From Massilia sp. H-1 (GTDB lineage Bacteria > Pseudomonadota > Gammaproteobacteria > Burkholderiales > Burkholderiaceae_D): a stretch of DNA of 64,000 nucleotides. Location of the stretch: the NCBI GenBank assembly GCA_024703915.1, contig CP087969.1, positions 744,001 to 808,000 on the forward strand, given 5' to 3'. Both the position numbers and the translations under genes were made by a program. The notes under the pieces are model-generated. The model saw only the letters and a list, made by a program, of their open reading frames with translations. It did not search any database and was not told the DNA's origin. How positions within the stretch are numbered: the first letter of the stretch is position 1; each line of letters starts with the position of its first letter. This document shows positions 30,670-40,250 of this stretch, piece by piece.

Positions 30670-31016
30670 ATGCATAACTTGATACCCGGACTGGCCTTCG
30701 CGGCCGCCACCCTGCTGGCCTTGCCCGGCCAGGCCCAGGTCGCCAACAGTGGCGACGGCAATGTGGACCCTGCCCTGGCCCGCCACCAGGCCGAAGAACT
30801 GGCCAAGGGCGATCCGGCCCGCTGGTTCCAGGAAGATCTGACGCCGGAAGCGAAACTGCGCACCGGTTCCAAGGAGGCGGCCGCGGCCTTGCGCGAAAAC
30901 CTGGCCGACTGCAAGAAACTGGGCGCGCCCGACCGCCGCGACTGCATGCGGCAAGCCCAGCAGACGTATCATGAGGAAATGGCACGCGCCCGCCAAAGGC
31001 TTACGCCAGCCGCTGA
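30670..31016 (+). CDS. Secreted hypothetical protein with one CX10C unit
   Basis: About 115 residues. Signal peptide 'IPGLAFAAATLLALPGQAQ'. The mature protein is helical and hydrophilic, with 'HQAEELAKGDPARWFQEDL' and then 'ADCKKLGAPDRRDCMRQAQ', two cysteines ten residues apart as in the 29192 protein. The end is uncertain because TTACGCC at 31001-31007 looks like another altered GCCGGC; with repair the chain ends near TGA 31014-31016. Its stop abuts the convergent patatin gene. The function is unknown. Confidence 0.7.
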
Positions 31017-31018
31017 GT

Positions 31019-32150
31019 CTAGAGCGGCGGCAATTCGTGCACCACGACCGCCGTGTCGTCGGCCACTTGCTGCAGCCAGCCTAAGCATGTTTGAGGGCGC
31101 GCATCGCATCCTTGTAGCCCTGGTCCCAGCGCCACTCGATCGAGCCCTTTGAGAAATTGACGTCCTTGGCCGCCATGTGCCAGTCGCGCCCGGCATACGG
31201 CAGGCGCACGATGTGCAAGGTGGCGTCGCAGCCGAGGGCGAGCAGCTCGCGCTCGTCCTCGGGCGTGCGGCTGGCCTTGGGCAGGCGCGCGTACATGTCG
31301 CGCAGCTTGCGCTGCATCGCATGGGTCACCGCATAGTCGTCGATATGGCGCTGCGAGCGCGAAGCGAAGGTCACGTCCTTCTGGCGCGTGGCGACCTCGT
31401 CCATCGTGACCGGTTCCGCCCCGTCGGCACTCCACAGGTCGACCATGAAGCAGATCGTGTCGCCGCTGGGCAATTCATTGAGGACCGATTCGAGCGGCGT
31501 GTTCGAATACAGGCCGCCATCCCAGTACAGTTCGCCATCGACGCGCACCGGCGGAAAGGCTGGCGGCAGGCTGCCGCTGGCACGCACATGGTCGGCGCAC
31601 AGATTGCCGGTCGTGCTGTCGAAATGGGCCAGCTCGCCAGTGCGCACATTGACGGCATTGACGGTCAGGCGCATGCCGCCCTCGGCATTGAGGTAGTCGA
31701 AATCGACCAGTTCATTGAGCGTGCCGGTCAGTGCATCGGTGCTGTAGAACGAGGCTTCCTCGGGCGCCACCGGCATCCCGAAGGCAAAGCCGCCGAACAG
31801 GCGCGGCGTGAAGAAGCCGGGCACGCCGCGCAGGATGGTGTCGGCCGTATTGAACCAGATGTTCGAACGCCGCACGCTGTCGCTGACCTGGCTCATGTCC
31901 ACCCCGTCCGGATGCGACACGCGGTCCCAGAATGCCTTGACGCGCTGCAGGCGGTTGGCTTGCTCGTTGCTTAAGCAATCAGGGCGGCGTTGATGGCGCC
32001 GATCGAGGTGCCGACCACCCAGTCCGGCACCAGGTCGTGCTCATGCAAGGCCTGGTACACCCCGGCCTGGTAAGCCCCCATGGCGCCCCCGCCCTGCAAG
32101 ACCAGGACGATGCGCAGTTTGTCGGGGTTGAGGCGGTTGATCTTGTTCAT
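31019..32150 (-). CDS. Patatin-like phospholipase
   Basis: About 375 residues, cytoplasmic. 'IVLVLQGGGAMGAYQAGVYQ' is the oxyanion-hole loop, 'WVVGTSIGAINAALIAG' has the nucleophile in GTSIG, and 'DGELYWDGGLYSNTPLESVL' carries the catalytic Asp (DGG). The C-terminal extension 'RQKDVTFASRSQRHIDDYAV' fits the DUF3734-containing group. It hydrolyses acyl chains from phospholipids or storage lipid. Altered GCCGGC sites at 31971 and 31080 break the frame. It is the last gene of the minus-strand stress operon that begins at 35336, though 122 bp separate it from the preceding gene. Confidence 0.88.
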
Positions 32151-32272
32151 GCAGGAAGCTCTCAGGGTCAGAAGTAAAAAGACGGCGCCGAATCCGAAGA
32201 TCGCGACGCCGCTCAAGCCCCACCATATCCTGCGTTGTTGCAAGGCCAGGTTCGTCTGCCTGGCATACTACA

Positions 32273-32660
32273 TCAGACTGCCTTTGCGCGCCGGTGCTGC
32301 ACATAATAGGCCACCCCGCCCAGCGCCGCCGCCACGCCCAGCGCGGGCTTGAGCAACTGGCGCCGCCGCAGGAAACCGAGGATGCCCAGCGCGTAGGGGG
32401 CGATGGTGGCCACGTTGATGCCGGTCGGGCGCAGCAGGCTGTCGACCCGCGTGCGCACGGCCCAGGTGGCGTGCTCCAGGGCCGAGTGAAACAGCGCCTC
32501 GGGCCGCGCGCCCTGCCGGATGCTTAGCCTTGGCGCGCACGATGCCGATCCGGTAAAAATCGCCCTGGCGCAGCAGCCTGGCCTTGCGCTCGGCCAGCGC
32601 ATCGGCCTCGCTCAGTTTGGCCGTGGGCGCTTCGAGGCCGATGATGGTGTTCTCTTCCAT
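32273..32660 (-). CDS. Small membrane-associated hypothetical protein
   Basis: About 128 residues. Hydrophilic N-terminal helix 'SEADALAERKARLLRQGDFY', then 'EALFHSALEHATWAVRTRVD' and a C-terminal hydrophobic stretch 'RQLLKPALGVAAALGGVAYY' ending VQHRRAKAV. One break at 32522 (altered GCCGGC, RAKAGIRQGARPE). The layout resembles YqjK/DUF883-type companions in holin-like/DUF883 clusters. The start ATG at 32660 overlaps nothing and lies 14 bp from the holin-like gene's stop, so the two are in one operon. The function is unknown. Confidence 0.72.
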
Positions 32661-32673
32661 GGTGAGTCCTCGC

Positions 32674-33062
32674 TTAAAGCAGCATGTCGCGGTCGTTCTT
32701 GAGCTCGTTCATGGTTTCGGGGAAGGCCAGCTTGCCCTCCCTGAGCATGGTGCGGGCCTTGAAGCCGAGCGCCGCGGTGACGGCCGCGAACACGAGGAAC
32801 AGCACGAGCAGGATGGTCCAGCCCATGCGCTCCCACGCGAGCGACGACGATCACGGCGGTACCGTAGGCAAGCGCGAACCAGCCGCAGATGACGGCCAGG
32901 GCAAACACTGCCAGCAGCGCCATGACATGGTTGCGTACCTCCGACAGCTCGAGCGCCGCCAGTTCCACGCGCGACACCACGAGCCCGAAGACGTTTTTTG
33001 CCAGGCCGGTCACGTTTAGCCATGAGGCCGGGGCCACGCACTGCTGTCGATGTGTTGTCCAT
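32674..33062 (-). CDS. Phage-holin-family (YqjE-like) membrane protein
   Basis: About 128 residues. 'NVFGLVVSRVELAALELSEV' is followed by 'HVMALLAVFALAVICGWFAL' and, after a break near 32845, WERMGWTILLVLFLVFAAVTAA, giving two membrane helices with a cytoplasmic helical flank. It ends 'MNELKNDRDMLL'. This is the Phage_holin_3_6/YqjE family, a chromosomal stress-cluster membrane protein, not a phage gene. It sits between a DUF883 (YqjD-like) gene and a small partner, the same trio order as yqjDEK in enterobacteria. Confidence 0.85.
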
Positions 33063-33080
33063 GGCCTCTCCCGGCACGGT

Positions 33081-33422
33081 TTATTTGCGGCCCAGGATCA
33101 CACCGACCAGCAGGCCGACGCCAACCGCGGCGGCGATGGTGCGCCATGGGTTGTCCTTAACATAGACATCGGCCGTGTGGGCCAGTTCCTTGCCCTTGAC
33201 GAGAGCCTGGCCCTGGTACTGCGAGGCCTTGCCGAGCGCCGTGTCGAGCAGGGCCATGCCGCGTCCGCGCATCTCGTCGGCCTTCTCGCCGGTCAGGGCG
33301 GCGGCGGCGGTCAGCAGGGTCTGGGCATCCCTGACCAGGGTCTTGACATCGGTTTGCACGGCGTTGACGTTACCGTTGAGGGAAGCGGCGCCGTTGCCGG
33401 TGCGGGTGGTGGTATCGATCAT
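33081..33422 (-). CDS. DUF883 (YqjD/ElaB-like) inner-membrane protein
   Basis: 113 residues, intact. A long amphipathic helix ('VQTDVKTLVRDAQTLLTAAA', 'KADEMRGRGMALLDTALGKA') ends in the family hallmark 'YVKDNPWRTIAAAVGVGLL' continuing VGVILGRK, a C-tail membrane anchor with the GxxxG-like pattern. YqjD and ElaB bind stationary-phase ribosomes at the membrane. RBS AACGGAGAACATC precedes the start. Co-oriented with the holin-like gene 19 bp downstream. Confidence 0.92.
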   Translation of the reverse strand: MIDTTTRTGNGAASLNGNVNAVQTDVKTLVRDAQTLLTAAAALTGEKADEMRGRGMALLDTALGKASQYQGQALVKGKELAHTADVYVKDNPWRTIAAAVGVGLLVGVILGRK

Positions 33423-33464
33423 GATGTTCTCCGTTGGTGGGTGAAAAAAGCGGGGTGCTTGGTC

Positions 33465-34004
33465 TTACTTGGCCAGAAGGTCGCGCATGTCGTCCGCGTG
33501 TTCTTCTTCCACGGCCATGATCCCGGTCAGCAACTGCCTGGTGGTCGGGTCCTTGTCGCCTATGGCGGCAATCATTTGACGGTAGGATTCGATCGCCACG
33601 CGCTCGGCGATCAGGTTGGACCGGATCATGGCTTGCACATCGCCGGAATCGTCGTACTCGGCATGGCTGCGCGCGGTCAGGGTGGCCGGATTGAAATTCG
33701 GCGAACCGTTGAGCTGGACAATGCGTTCGGCCAGGGCATCGGCATGGGCCTGCTCCTGCTGCGCGTGTTCGAGAAATTCCGCCTTGACGGGACCGTTGCC
33801 GATGCCATTGACCGTGTAGTAATGGCGCTTGTAGCGCAGCACGCAGACCAGCTCGGTGGCCAGGGCATCGTTCAGCATCTGCACGACCGCGTCGTGGTCG
33901 GCCTGATAACCGCCGGTGACGGCGCCCTCGTCCAGGTTGGCGGCCGCCTGGCGGATCGCGTTGACATCGAAGCCGTGCGCCAGTGGCGTCTTGGATGGTT
34001 CCAT
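33465..34004 (-). CDS. Ferritin-like diiron protein (bacterioferritin-type)
   Basis: 179 residues, intact. A four-helix ferritin-like bundle is indicated by E/H ligand sets: 'LATELVCVLRYKRHYY', 'FLEHAQQEQAHADALAERIV', 'NLIAERVAIESYRQMIAAIG' and 'GIMAVEEEHADDMRDLLAK'. The spacing fits a bacterioferritin/Dps-like ferroxidase that stores or detoxifies iron during oxidative stress. No haem-binding Met is evident. Part of the minus-strand stress operon, 42 bp from DUF883. Confidence 0.88.
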   Translation of the reverse strand: MEPSKTPLAHGFDVNAIRQAAANLDEGAVTGGYQADHDAVVQMLNDALATELVCVLRYKRHYYTVNGIGNGPVKAEFLEHAQQEQAHADALAERIVQLNGSPNFNPATLTARSHAEYDDSGDVQAMIRSNLIAERVAIESYRQMIAAIGDKDPTTRQLLTGIMAVEEEHADDMRDLLAK

Positions 34005-34025
34005 GATGAGTTCCTTATAGAGGAG

Positions 34026-34916
34026 TTAGCGCGCCGGAATCGGGGCCGAAGAATTCGACACCACGATCTCGACCCGGCGGTTCAATTGCTTGTTGCCTGC
34101 GGTATCGTTCGGCGCCACCGGATAGGCTTCGCCGTAGCCCTTCATGGCGATCCGGCGTTCGTCCACGCCCATGCCGGTCAGCGCGCTGCGACGGCGGCGG
34201 CGCGGCGTTCGGACAGGCTCAGGTTGTAGGCGGCGCCGCCCACGCTGTCGGTAAAGCCTTCGACCAGGACGGTGCGCTCGGGGTTCTGGCCCAGCGCGTC
34301 GGCCAGCTTGCGCAGATTGCCCATGCTTAGGCCTGGGTCAGGCTCGCCTGGCCGGTGGCAAACAGCACGTCGCCGATGGTGACGATCATGCCGCGTTCCG
34401 TTTTTTTGGCTTGCAGGTCCGACATCATCGCTTCCAGCGCGGCAGTGCGGGCCTGGGCGTCCGCGCACGCGCTTCGGCATCGGCGGCCTGGCCCTGGGCA
34501 GCGGCGGCCTGGGCATTGGCGGCGGCGGCATCGGCCCTGGCACGCTCGGCCTCGGCCGTGCGCGCCTGCAAGCGCACCTGGTCGCGTTCGCGGCCGGCGT
34601 CGGCGATCTGGGCTTCGGCCGCTTTCTGCTTGGCACGTTCTTGCGCGGTGGCGATCTTTTGCTTGGCGATATAGGCCAGCTTGTCGATCGTGTCCAGGCT
34701 TTCCTTGCGCGCGGCGGCCGCATTGGCCGCTTCCAGCGCGTCGCTGGCCTGCTTGAATTCGAGCGGGGCATAGCTCGACACCTGCGGGTTGTTATTGGCC
34801 ACGATAAAGTCGCCGCGTGCCTGGTCGAGCATCGGCGTGGTGGTCGGCATCGAAGAGCAGCCGCCCAGCAGGATGGCCGCGGCAAGTACGACGGACTTGA
34901 GCATCGGATGGTTCAT
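34026..34916 (-). CDS. OmpA-family lipoprotein with DUF4398 N-terminus
   Basis: About 296 residues. Lipobox LLGGC ('SVVLAAAILLGGCSSMPTT'). A DUF4398 helical hairpin follows ('SYAPLEFKQASDALEAANAA'), then a long Ala/Arg/Glu coiled coil with repeated A-E-A-x-A-x-A units, then OmpA: 'MIVTIGDVLFATGQASL', 'VLVEGFTDSVGGAAYNLSLS' and 'NRRVEIVVSN'. It would span the periplasm and hold peptidoglycan. Breaks near 34193, 34326 (altered GCCGGC) and 34460. It is paralogous to the DUF4398 protein 40 bp upstream. Confidence 0.88.
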
Positions 34917-34956
34917 GGTGTCTTCCTTTTTTTGTTGTGACATGGGTGCTGCGGGC

Positions 34957-35336
34957 TTACTTGGCGGCGCGGTCGACTTCGTCGCGCAACACGCGCAGAT
35001 CGGCATCGAGGGCGGCAGCGGCGGCAGTGGCCTTGGCCGAGTTGGCCTTGCTCTGCGCCAGCTTGGCGTCCGCCTGGGCCTGGCTGGCCAGATCGCGGGC
35101 CAGGCTGTAATCCTTGTTGGCCAGCGCCGCGTTGGCGCGCATCATTTTCTCGCGCGCCAGATTGATTTCTGCCGGGGCCAGATCGGCCGCACCGGCACTG
35201 ACCGCGTTCTCGACCGCATTCTTCGATACCGCAACGTCCGCCGTGGCTTAAGCACCTTCTCGGAAGCGCAGGCGCCGAGGCTGAGAATGAGGGCTGCACC
35301 GGCAAGGTGGGACAGCGAATATTTGCTTGGTCGCAT
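34957..35336 (-). CDS. DUF4398 lipoprotein
   Basis: About 125 residues. Lipobox-containing signal 'LAGAALILSLGACASEK'. After repair of the altered GCCGGC at 35248 the chain continues KVPATADVAVSKNAVENAV and 'KMMRANAALANKDYSLARDL' with 'ASQAQADAKLAQSKANSAKA', a DUF4398 helical hairpin. It is the first gene of the seven-gene minus-strand stress operon (35336 down to 31019). It probably pairs with the downstream OmpA-DUF4398 protein in the periplasm. Confidence 0.82.
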
Positions 35337-35372
35337 AGTGGTTTCTCCTGTGTTATGTGATCACGTGGTAAC

Positions 35373-35415
35373 GTTATATGCTGATTCTTTGGCAAGATCG
35401 GTTCGCTGACGCACA
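35373..35415 (-). promoter_or_regulatory. Stress palindrome plus -10 (copy e)
   Basis: GTTCG-CTGA-CGCAC (35401-35414). On the minus strand TATAAC (35378-35373) starts 29.5 bp from the palindrome centre, 37 bp before the DUF4398 start. This is the best -10 match of the set and the likely promoter of the long stress operon. Confidence 0.75.
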
Positions 35416-35450
35416 TAGCTCCGGGATTCCCGACAGCCTGCCATGGCTAG

Positions 35451-35464
35451 GTGCGTCAGCGCAC
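35451..35464 (+). promoter_or_regulatory. Stress palindrome (copy f)
   Basis: GTGCG-TCAG-CGCAC, a perfect palindrome, 55 bp upstream of the AsmA-family start. The hexamer at the expected -10 position (TAAGCT, 35487-35492) is poor and may be corrupted because it overlaps GCTAAGC, a known altered form. Confidence 0.6.
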
Positions 35465-35519
35465 GCAGGACCTGCGGCGTTTGCGCTAAGCTTCGCCCAT
35501 CTTCACAATAAGGACCGCC

Positions 35520-37604
35520 ATGACCGACGCAGACGTGCGCAACCCCGCTGTCAGGCCCGATGTCAAACCTGTTTCCCGCCGCACCCGGCTCCTCCTCGCC
35601 GCCATCGGCGCACTGATCGCGCTGCCAGCCATTGCCCTGGTGATCTTGCTGAACTATGACTGGAACCAGGCCCGGCCCTGGCTCAATGCCAGGACCAGCG
35701 AAGCGATCGGCCGTCCCTTCGTGATCGCGGGCGACTTGCGCCTGTCCTGGGAAAGGCCGTCGGCCACCATGCGCGCGACCAGACCTGGCGCGACTTCATT
35801 CCCTGGCCGCACCTGGTTGCCAGCGATGTCAGCGTCGGCAATCCCGCAGAGATCGGCGGCACCATGGCGGGCGTGAAGCAGTGCTCGTTTTCGCTCAATC
35901 CGCTGGCCCTGCTCGAACACCGCATCAATATTCCCGTGCTGCGCTTCGAAGCGCCCACGGTCGAACTGCTGCGCGACGCCGGCAGCAAGAACAACTGGAC
36001 CTTCCACCATGAAGACACGCCATCACCGTGGCGCCTCGATCTCGAGCGCGTGGTGTTTACCAAGGGCGTGGTGCACTTCAAGGATGCGATAGAGAAAGCC
36101 GACATCACGGCCGAGGTCGACGTCATCAGCGACGCCAGCGATTACGGTGTGAGCTGGAAAGCAAAAGGCAAATTCAACGGCGCCCCCGTCACCGGCGATG
36201 GCAAGGCGGGCGCGGTGCTCTCGCTCAAGCAGCAGACCGAGCCCTACCCGCTGCAGGCCGACATGCGCATCGGCGCGCTGCGGGTGGCCATCGAAGGCAC
36301 GCTCACCAAGCCGACCCGGCTGGCCGCGCTCGACATGCGCCTCAAGCTGTCGGGCCCGAGCATGGCGCGCCTGTACGCGATCAGCGGCCTGGTGCTGCCG
36401 GAAACGCCGGCCTTCAGCACCGAGGGCCGCCTGATTGCCGCGCTCGAAGCCAAGAGCAAGCGCTTCACCTACGACAACTTTAGCGGCAAGGTCGGTTCGA
36501 GCGACATCGGCGGCCGCCTCACCTACCAGACCGGTTCGCCGCGCGGCAAACTGTCCGGCACCGTGGTGTCCAGGCTGCTGCAATTGAGCGATCTGGGGCC
36601 CTTGATCGGTGCCGACTCCAACGCCAGCAAGGCCGCGCGCGGCGTGGCGCCGGTGCAGCCAAGCGGCAAGGTGCTGCCGGTGGAAGCATTCCGCACCGAA
36701 CGCTGGACCGCCATCGATGCCGACGTGCAGTACTCGGCCGAGCGCATCGTGCGCGACAAGACACTGCCCATCAAGAAACTGAGCACCCACCTGATCATGG
36801 ATAACGGCGTGCTCAGCCTGGCGCCCCTGAACTTCGACATGGTCGGCAGGCACGCTCAATTCGACCATCAAGCTCGACGGCAGCGGACGCGAGGGCAAGA
36901 ACGCGATCCGCGCCACTGCCAAGGTCGGCATGCGCCATATCAAGATCAAGGAATTGTTCCCCAGCGTGGCCGGACTGCAAGCCACCGTCGGTGAAATCAA
37001 TGGCGACGCCCAGTTGTCGGCGGTCGGCAATTCGGTGGCCTCGCTGCTCGGCGCCTCGAATGGCGAAGTCAAGACCCTGGTCGACGAAGGCACGATCAGC
37101 AAGCTCTTGCTCGAAGAAATGGGCTTGAACATCGGCAACGTCGTGCTGACCAAACTGTTCGGCGACAAGCAGGTCAAACTCAATTGCATGGTCACCGATT
37201 TTGGCGTCACCAATGGCTTGATGCAAACCCGCGTGTTTATTGCCGACACCGAAGAAGCGGTCATCACCGCCAGCGGCACCATCAACCTGGCCAACGAGCA
37301 GCTCGACCTGACGCTGCGCCCCGACACCAAAGAATTGCGCATCTTCTCGCTGCGCGCCGATCTATGTGCGCGGCGACTTCAGCCAGCCCGACGTCAGCAT
37401 CGACAAGGGCGTGCTGGCACTCAAGGCGGGCGGCGCGATCGCGCTCGGCCTGGCCGCGCCCGTGGCCGCGCTGCTGCCGCTGGTCAATGCCGGACCAGGC
37501 GAAGACAGCGGCTGCGGCCGTCTGCTGGCGGCCGCGGTGTCAAGCCGGTGGCGCCCCCGCCAGGCAAAACGCGCAAGGGCAACACGGCTGCTACGAGGAA
37601 ATAG
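35520..37604 (+). CDS. AsmA-family protein
   Basis: About 693 residues. N-terminal signal anchor 'RTRLLLAAIGALIALPAIAL' followed by 'NYDWNQARPWLNARTSEAIG' and 'RPFVIAGDLRLSWE', the AsmA chorein-like N-terminus. The long beta-rich middle and the AsmA_2 C-terminal block 'TLTLRPDTKELRIFSLRAPI' (repaired near 37363) with 'YVRGDFSQPDVSIDKGVLAL' are standard. AsmA/YhdP proteins form periplasmic lipid-transfer bridges. Breaks near 35770, 36850, 37363 and 37535. The Lys/Pro-rich tail ends at TAG 37602-37604. The palindrome copy f lies upstream. Confidence 0.88.
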
Positions 37605-37619
37605 TGAAATTGGGCACTG

Positions 37620-37663
37620 TGTGCGTTGCCGAACAGACCATGCACCCGGGCGAGCTCTACTCT
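37620..37663 (+). promoter_or_regulatory. Stress palindrome plus -10 (copy i)
   Basis: GTGCG-TTGC-CGAAC (37621-37634), then TACTCT at 37658-37663, 30.5 bp from the centre. It precedes the BON and OsmB-like genes by about 70 bp. Confidence 0.6.
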
Positions 37664-37734
37664 ACGTCCATCGGTGAGGCATTACTTCACCGGACGCTAG
37701 GAAAACCCGATCACCACCATTAAAGGAAAACAAC

Positions 37735-38044
37735 ATGAAAAACCTGCGCATCGTATCGACCCTGCTGGCCGCCATTATGCTGACCTCCGTAGTAGCTTGC
37801 GCCGACGGCCAAAACCGAAAGTGTTGGCGAATACATTGACGACACCGCCATCACGGCCAGTGTCAAGTCCGCCTTCGCCATCGACCCGACCCTGAAAGCC
37901 ACCGAAATCAATGTGGAAACCTACAAAGGGATCGTACAGCTGAGCGGCTTCGTTGCCCAGCAAGCTGACATCGCCAATGCATCGACGGTGGCACGCAACG
38001 TCAAAGGCGTGAAGTCGGTCAAGAACGACATCCGCATGAAGTAA
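37735..38044 (+). CDS. BON-domain periplasmic protein, copy 2
   Basis: About 103 residues. Signal 'IVSTLLAAIMLTSVVACA', a lipobox-like end, then (break near 37808) TAKTESVGEYIDDTAITASV and one BON domain: 'FAIDPTLKATEINVETYKGI', 'VQLSGFVAQQADIANASTVA', 'NVKGVKSVKNDIRMK'. It is a paralogue of the BON gene at 28830. RBS AAAGGAAAAC. Followed 28 bp later by an OsmB-like gene. Both would protect the envelope under osmotic or stationary stress. Confidence 0.87.
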
Positions 38045-38072
38045 TCCTTCAACAAGCAAGCGAGGTACAACG

Positions 38073-38296
38073 ATGAAGACCCTCAAACAATGCGTGATGA
38101 GCGCCTCGCTGGCAGCGGCGGTGCTCAGGTCTGACTGCGTGCGCCGGTATGTCGCAGCAGGATAAGAACACGGCAGTCGGCGCGACCGCCGGTGCCGTCA
38201 TCGGCGGTGTGCTCACCGGCAGCAGCACCGTCTTACACCGTGGGTGGCGCGGCGGTTGGCGGCGTCATCGGCAACCAGGTCAAGCCGCCGAAGTGA
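38073..38296 (+). CDS. OsmB-like glycine-zipper lipoprotein
   Basis: About 73 residues. The lipobox region LSLTACAGMSQQDKNTAVGA is recovered by correcting a break near 38128; then 'TAGAVIGGVLTGSSTVLTVG' continuing GAAVGGVIGNQVKPPK (break near 38232). Size and zipper match OsmB, a small osmotically induced lipoprotein. A perfect terminator follows. Probably co-transcribed with the BON gene. Confidence 0.8.
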
Positions 38297-38320
38297 GCTG
38301 CGCTGCTCCGGAAAACAGAA

Positions 38321-38345
38321 ACGCCCCGCATGCGGGGCGTTTTTT
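38321..38345 (+). terminator. Strong intrinsic terminator
   Basis: ACGCCCCGCATGCGGGGCGT, a 20-bp perfect palindrome followed by TTTTT and preceded by AGAA. It ends the BON/OsmB-like transcript and may also end the convergent Crp/Fnr gene, whose stop codon lies at its edge. Confidence 0.92.
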
Positions 38346-39138
38346 ATTGGGCCGCAATCACCATCAGACGAAGGCGCTGGCCAGGGCAGCCAGCAGCAGC
38401 CACCTCCTTGACGATCTCGTAGCATTTGCAGGAAACGGCGGCCAGGCCGGGCACGTCGAGAATTTCGATATTGCCGCGGCTGTAGATGATCAGGCCCTGC
38501 TGCTGCAGGGCGCTGGCGGCCTTGGTGACGCCGACCCGCCGCACCCCGAGCGCATGCGCAAGAAATTCGTGGGTCAGGTGGAACTTGTCGGACTGAAGAC
38601 GGTCGCGCGTGATGAGCAGCGAGCGCGCCAGGCGCGCCTCGAGCACGTGGAAGCGGCTGCACACGGCAATCTGGATCGCTTGCGCCAGCAAGGTGTCGGT
38701 GTAGCGGTACAGCATGCGCTGCAGCGAGGCATTGCGCGCGAACTCGGTGCGGAACTGAACGCTGTCCATCCGGCTGGCGCTGCCCCCGCGCTGCACGATG
38801 GCGCGCACCTGCGACACATCGTGCCCGAGCGCCACCGTGGCGCCCAGCATGCCTTCGCGTCCGACCAGGCCGACCTCGAGCGTCATGCGCCCTTCGGCGA
38901 CACCGAGCAGCGAGATCAGACTATCGTGCGGGAAATATATATGGCGAATCAGGGGCCGACGGTTCCGACAGGACTTCGCCCACGTCCACCTGCACCGGTT
39001 CGAGCAGCCGCGACAGTTGCGTCAGGTCGGCGGCCTAAGCAAGGCGGCAAGCAATTGATTGCGGACCGGTGAAGCGACTTCGTCGGGGGAGATGATGCTC
39101 ATCGGAATCTCCGGCGCAGTCTGTGCAATAGCGGACAT
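38344..39138 (-). CDS. Crp/Fnr-family transcriptional regulator (centre of stress island)
   Basis: About 255 residues. The N-terminal cyclic-nucleotide-like barrel ('LLEPVQVDVGEVLSEP', 'MTLEVGLVGREGMLGATVAL') is followed by the long dimer helix and a winged helix with 'HLTHEFLAHALGVRRVGVTK' and AASALQQQGLIIYSRGNIEI. The recognition helix lacks the E-x-x-S-R of classical FNR, so a different site is expected. There are no FNR-type N-terminal cysteines. Breaks near 38395, 38940 and 39036 (altered GCCGGC). ATG 39138 or 39102 could be the start. A palindrome copy lies 100 bp upstream, which suggests autoregulation. Confidence 0.85.
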
Positions 39139-39239
39139 CGTGAAAAACAGGGTTCGGTCATGGGTCACTTCGTGATGGGACAGCGCGGATACATTTGCAA
39201 ACAATTTCAATCAGGGTAACGGCAATAATAGGCAAAGTA

Positions 39240-39255
39240 TGTACGGTGACGCACG
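39240..39255. promoter_or_regulatory. Stress palindrome (copy b)
   Basis: TGTACG-GTGA-CGCACG between the Crp/Fnr gene and the divergent glycine-zipper gene. GAGAAT at 39277-39282 (plus) and TACCCT at 39218-39213 (minus) both start 29.5 bp from the centre, so either or both genes could be driven. Confidence 0.6.
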
Positions 39256-39346
39256 GAAGGACACCGGCCCCGCAGGGAGAATGGCGCCATCGATCCGCGC
39301 CGTCGCAGTGCGCCTAAGCAGGTCGCCACATAAAAAGGAAAACACC

Positions 39347-40065
39347 ATGAACACTCCCGACACCAGTCCAGTCCAGCGCGCCAAACAGCACCCGATGCTC
39401 ATTGCCGCCGCCATCGCCATCATCGTCTTCTGCCTGGCGGGCACCGCCGCCATCTTCGGCTGGCTGCCCTCCTCCATCGGTTCCGGCGGCAACAGCGGCG
39501 AACTGACTGCCAGCGACCGCGCCGCGCTCGCATCGAGCCTGAACGCGGACGACCGTGCGGCCGACACCATGCGGCGCCAACGCCGAGCGCGAGCGCGCCG
39601 CCGACCTCGAACGCGATCAGGAACGGGAACGCGAACGCGTCGCCCGCCTCGATCGTGAACGCGCAGCGGCCGCCCGCGACCGGGAACCGGTGCGCCTCGC
39701 GGCGGCCGCGCCCCGCGCGCAAGTGGTGCGGCAATTGCGGCAATGTCGAATCGGTGCGTGAAGTCACCCAGCGCGCCCAGGGCAGCGGCCTCGGCGCCGC
39801 AGGCGGCGCCGTCATCAGGCGGCCTGCTCGGCAACCAGGTTGGCGGCGGCAACGGCCGCAAGCTCGCCACCGTGGCCGCAGCGCGGTCGGCGGCGCCGTG
39901 GTCGGCAATCAGGTCGAAGGCAATATGAAAGCGACGCATTCGTGGGAAATCCGGGTCCGCCTCGACGACGGCAGCGCCCGCACCTTCCAGCGCAGCAGCC
40001 TCGACGGTTACAGTAAGGGTGACCGCGTCAAGGTCGTTGACGGTGCCCTGCACCATGTGAACTAA
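39347..40065 (+). CDS. Membrane-anchored glycine-zipper 2TM protein
   Basis: About 238 residues. A single N-terminal membrane helix 'HPMLIAAAIAIIVFCLAGTA' is followed by a highly charged Arg/Glu/Asp coiled coil (in the repaired frame ERERAADLERDQERERERVA), then 'VESVREVTQRAQGSGLGAA' and a glycine zipper GGLLGNQVGGGNGRKLATVA, then 'HSWEIRVRLDDGSARTFQRS' and 'DRVKVVDGALHHVN'. The C-terminal half matches the lipoprotein at 29927, here carried on a signal anchor instead of a lipid. Breaks near 39573, 39735, 39815 and 39885. Confidence 0.82.
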
Positions 40066-40160
40066 CAAGCAGGTCCAAGCGACGCCCGGCTGCTTCACGC
40101 TCCCGGGCGTTCCTTCTTTGTAAGAAACTATTGCGAACAGAACAAATAATTCTCAGACAA

Positions 40161-40203
40161 TGTACGCTAACGTACGGAATCGGTGGTTGGTATTGCGCAT
40201 ACT
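40161..40203 (+). promoter_or_regulatory. Stress palindrome plus -10 (copy c)
   Basis: TGTACG-CTAA-CGTACG, then CATACT (40198-40203) starting 29.5 bp from the centre and followed by GG, like the TATTCTGG of copy h. It lies 48 bp upstream of the 48-residue membrane protein. Confidence 0.7.
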
Positions 40204-40250
40204 GGTTTCAACGACCTCACAGTCGTCATAACAACCACCGAGGACCTATC

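Noticed and set aside
32674..33062. Prophage holin and lysis cassette
   Set aside because: The holin-like protein is the chromosomal YqjE-type member beside DUF883; no endolysin, portal, terminase or integrase is nearby.
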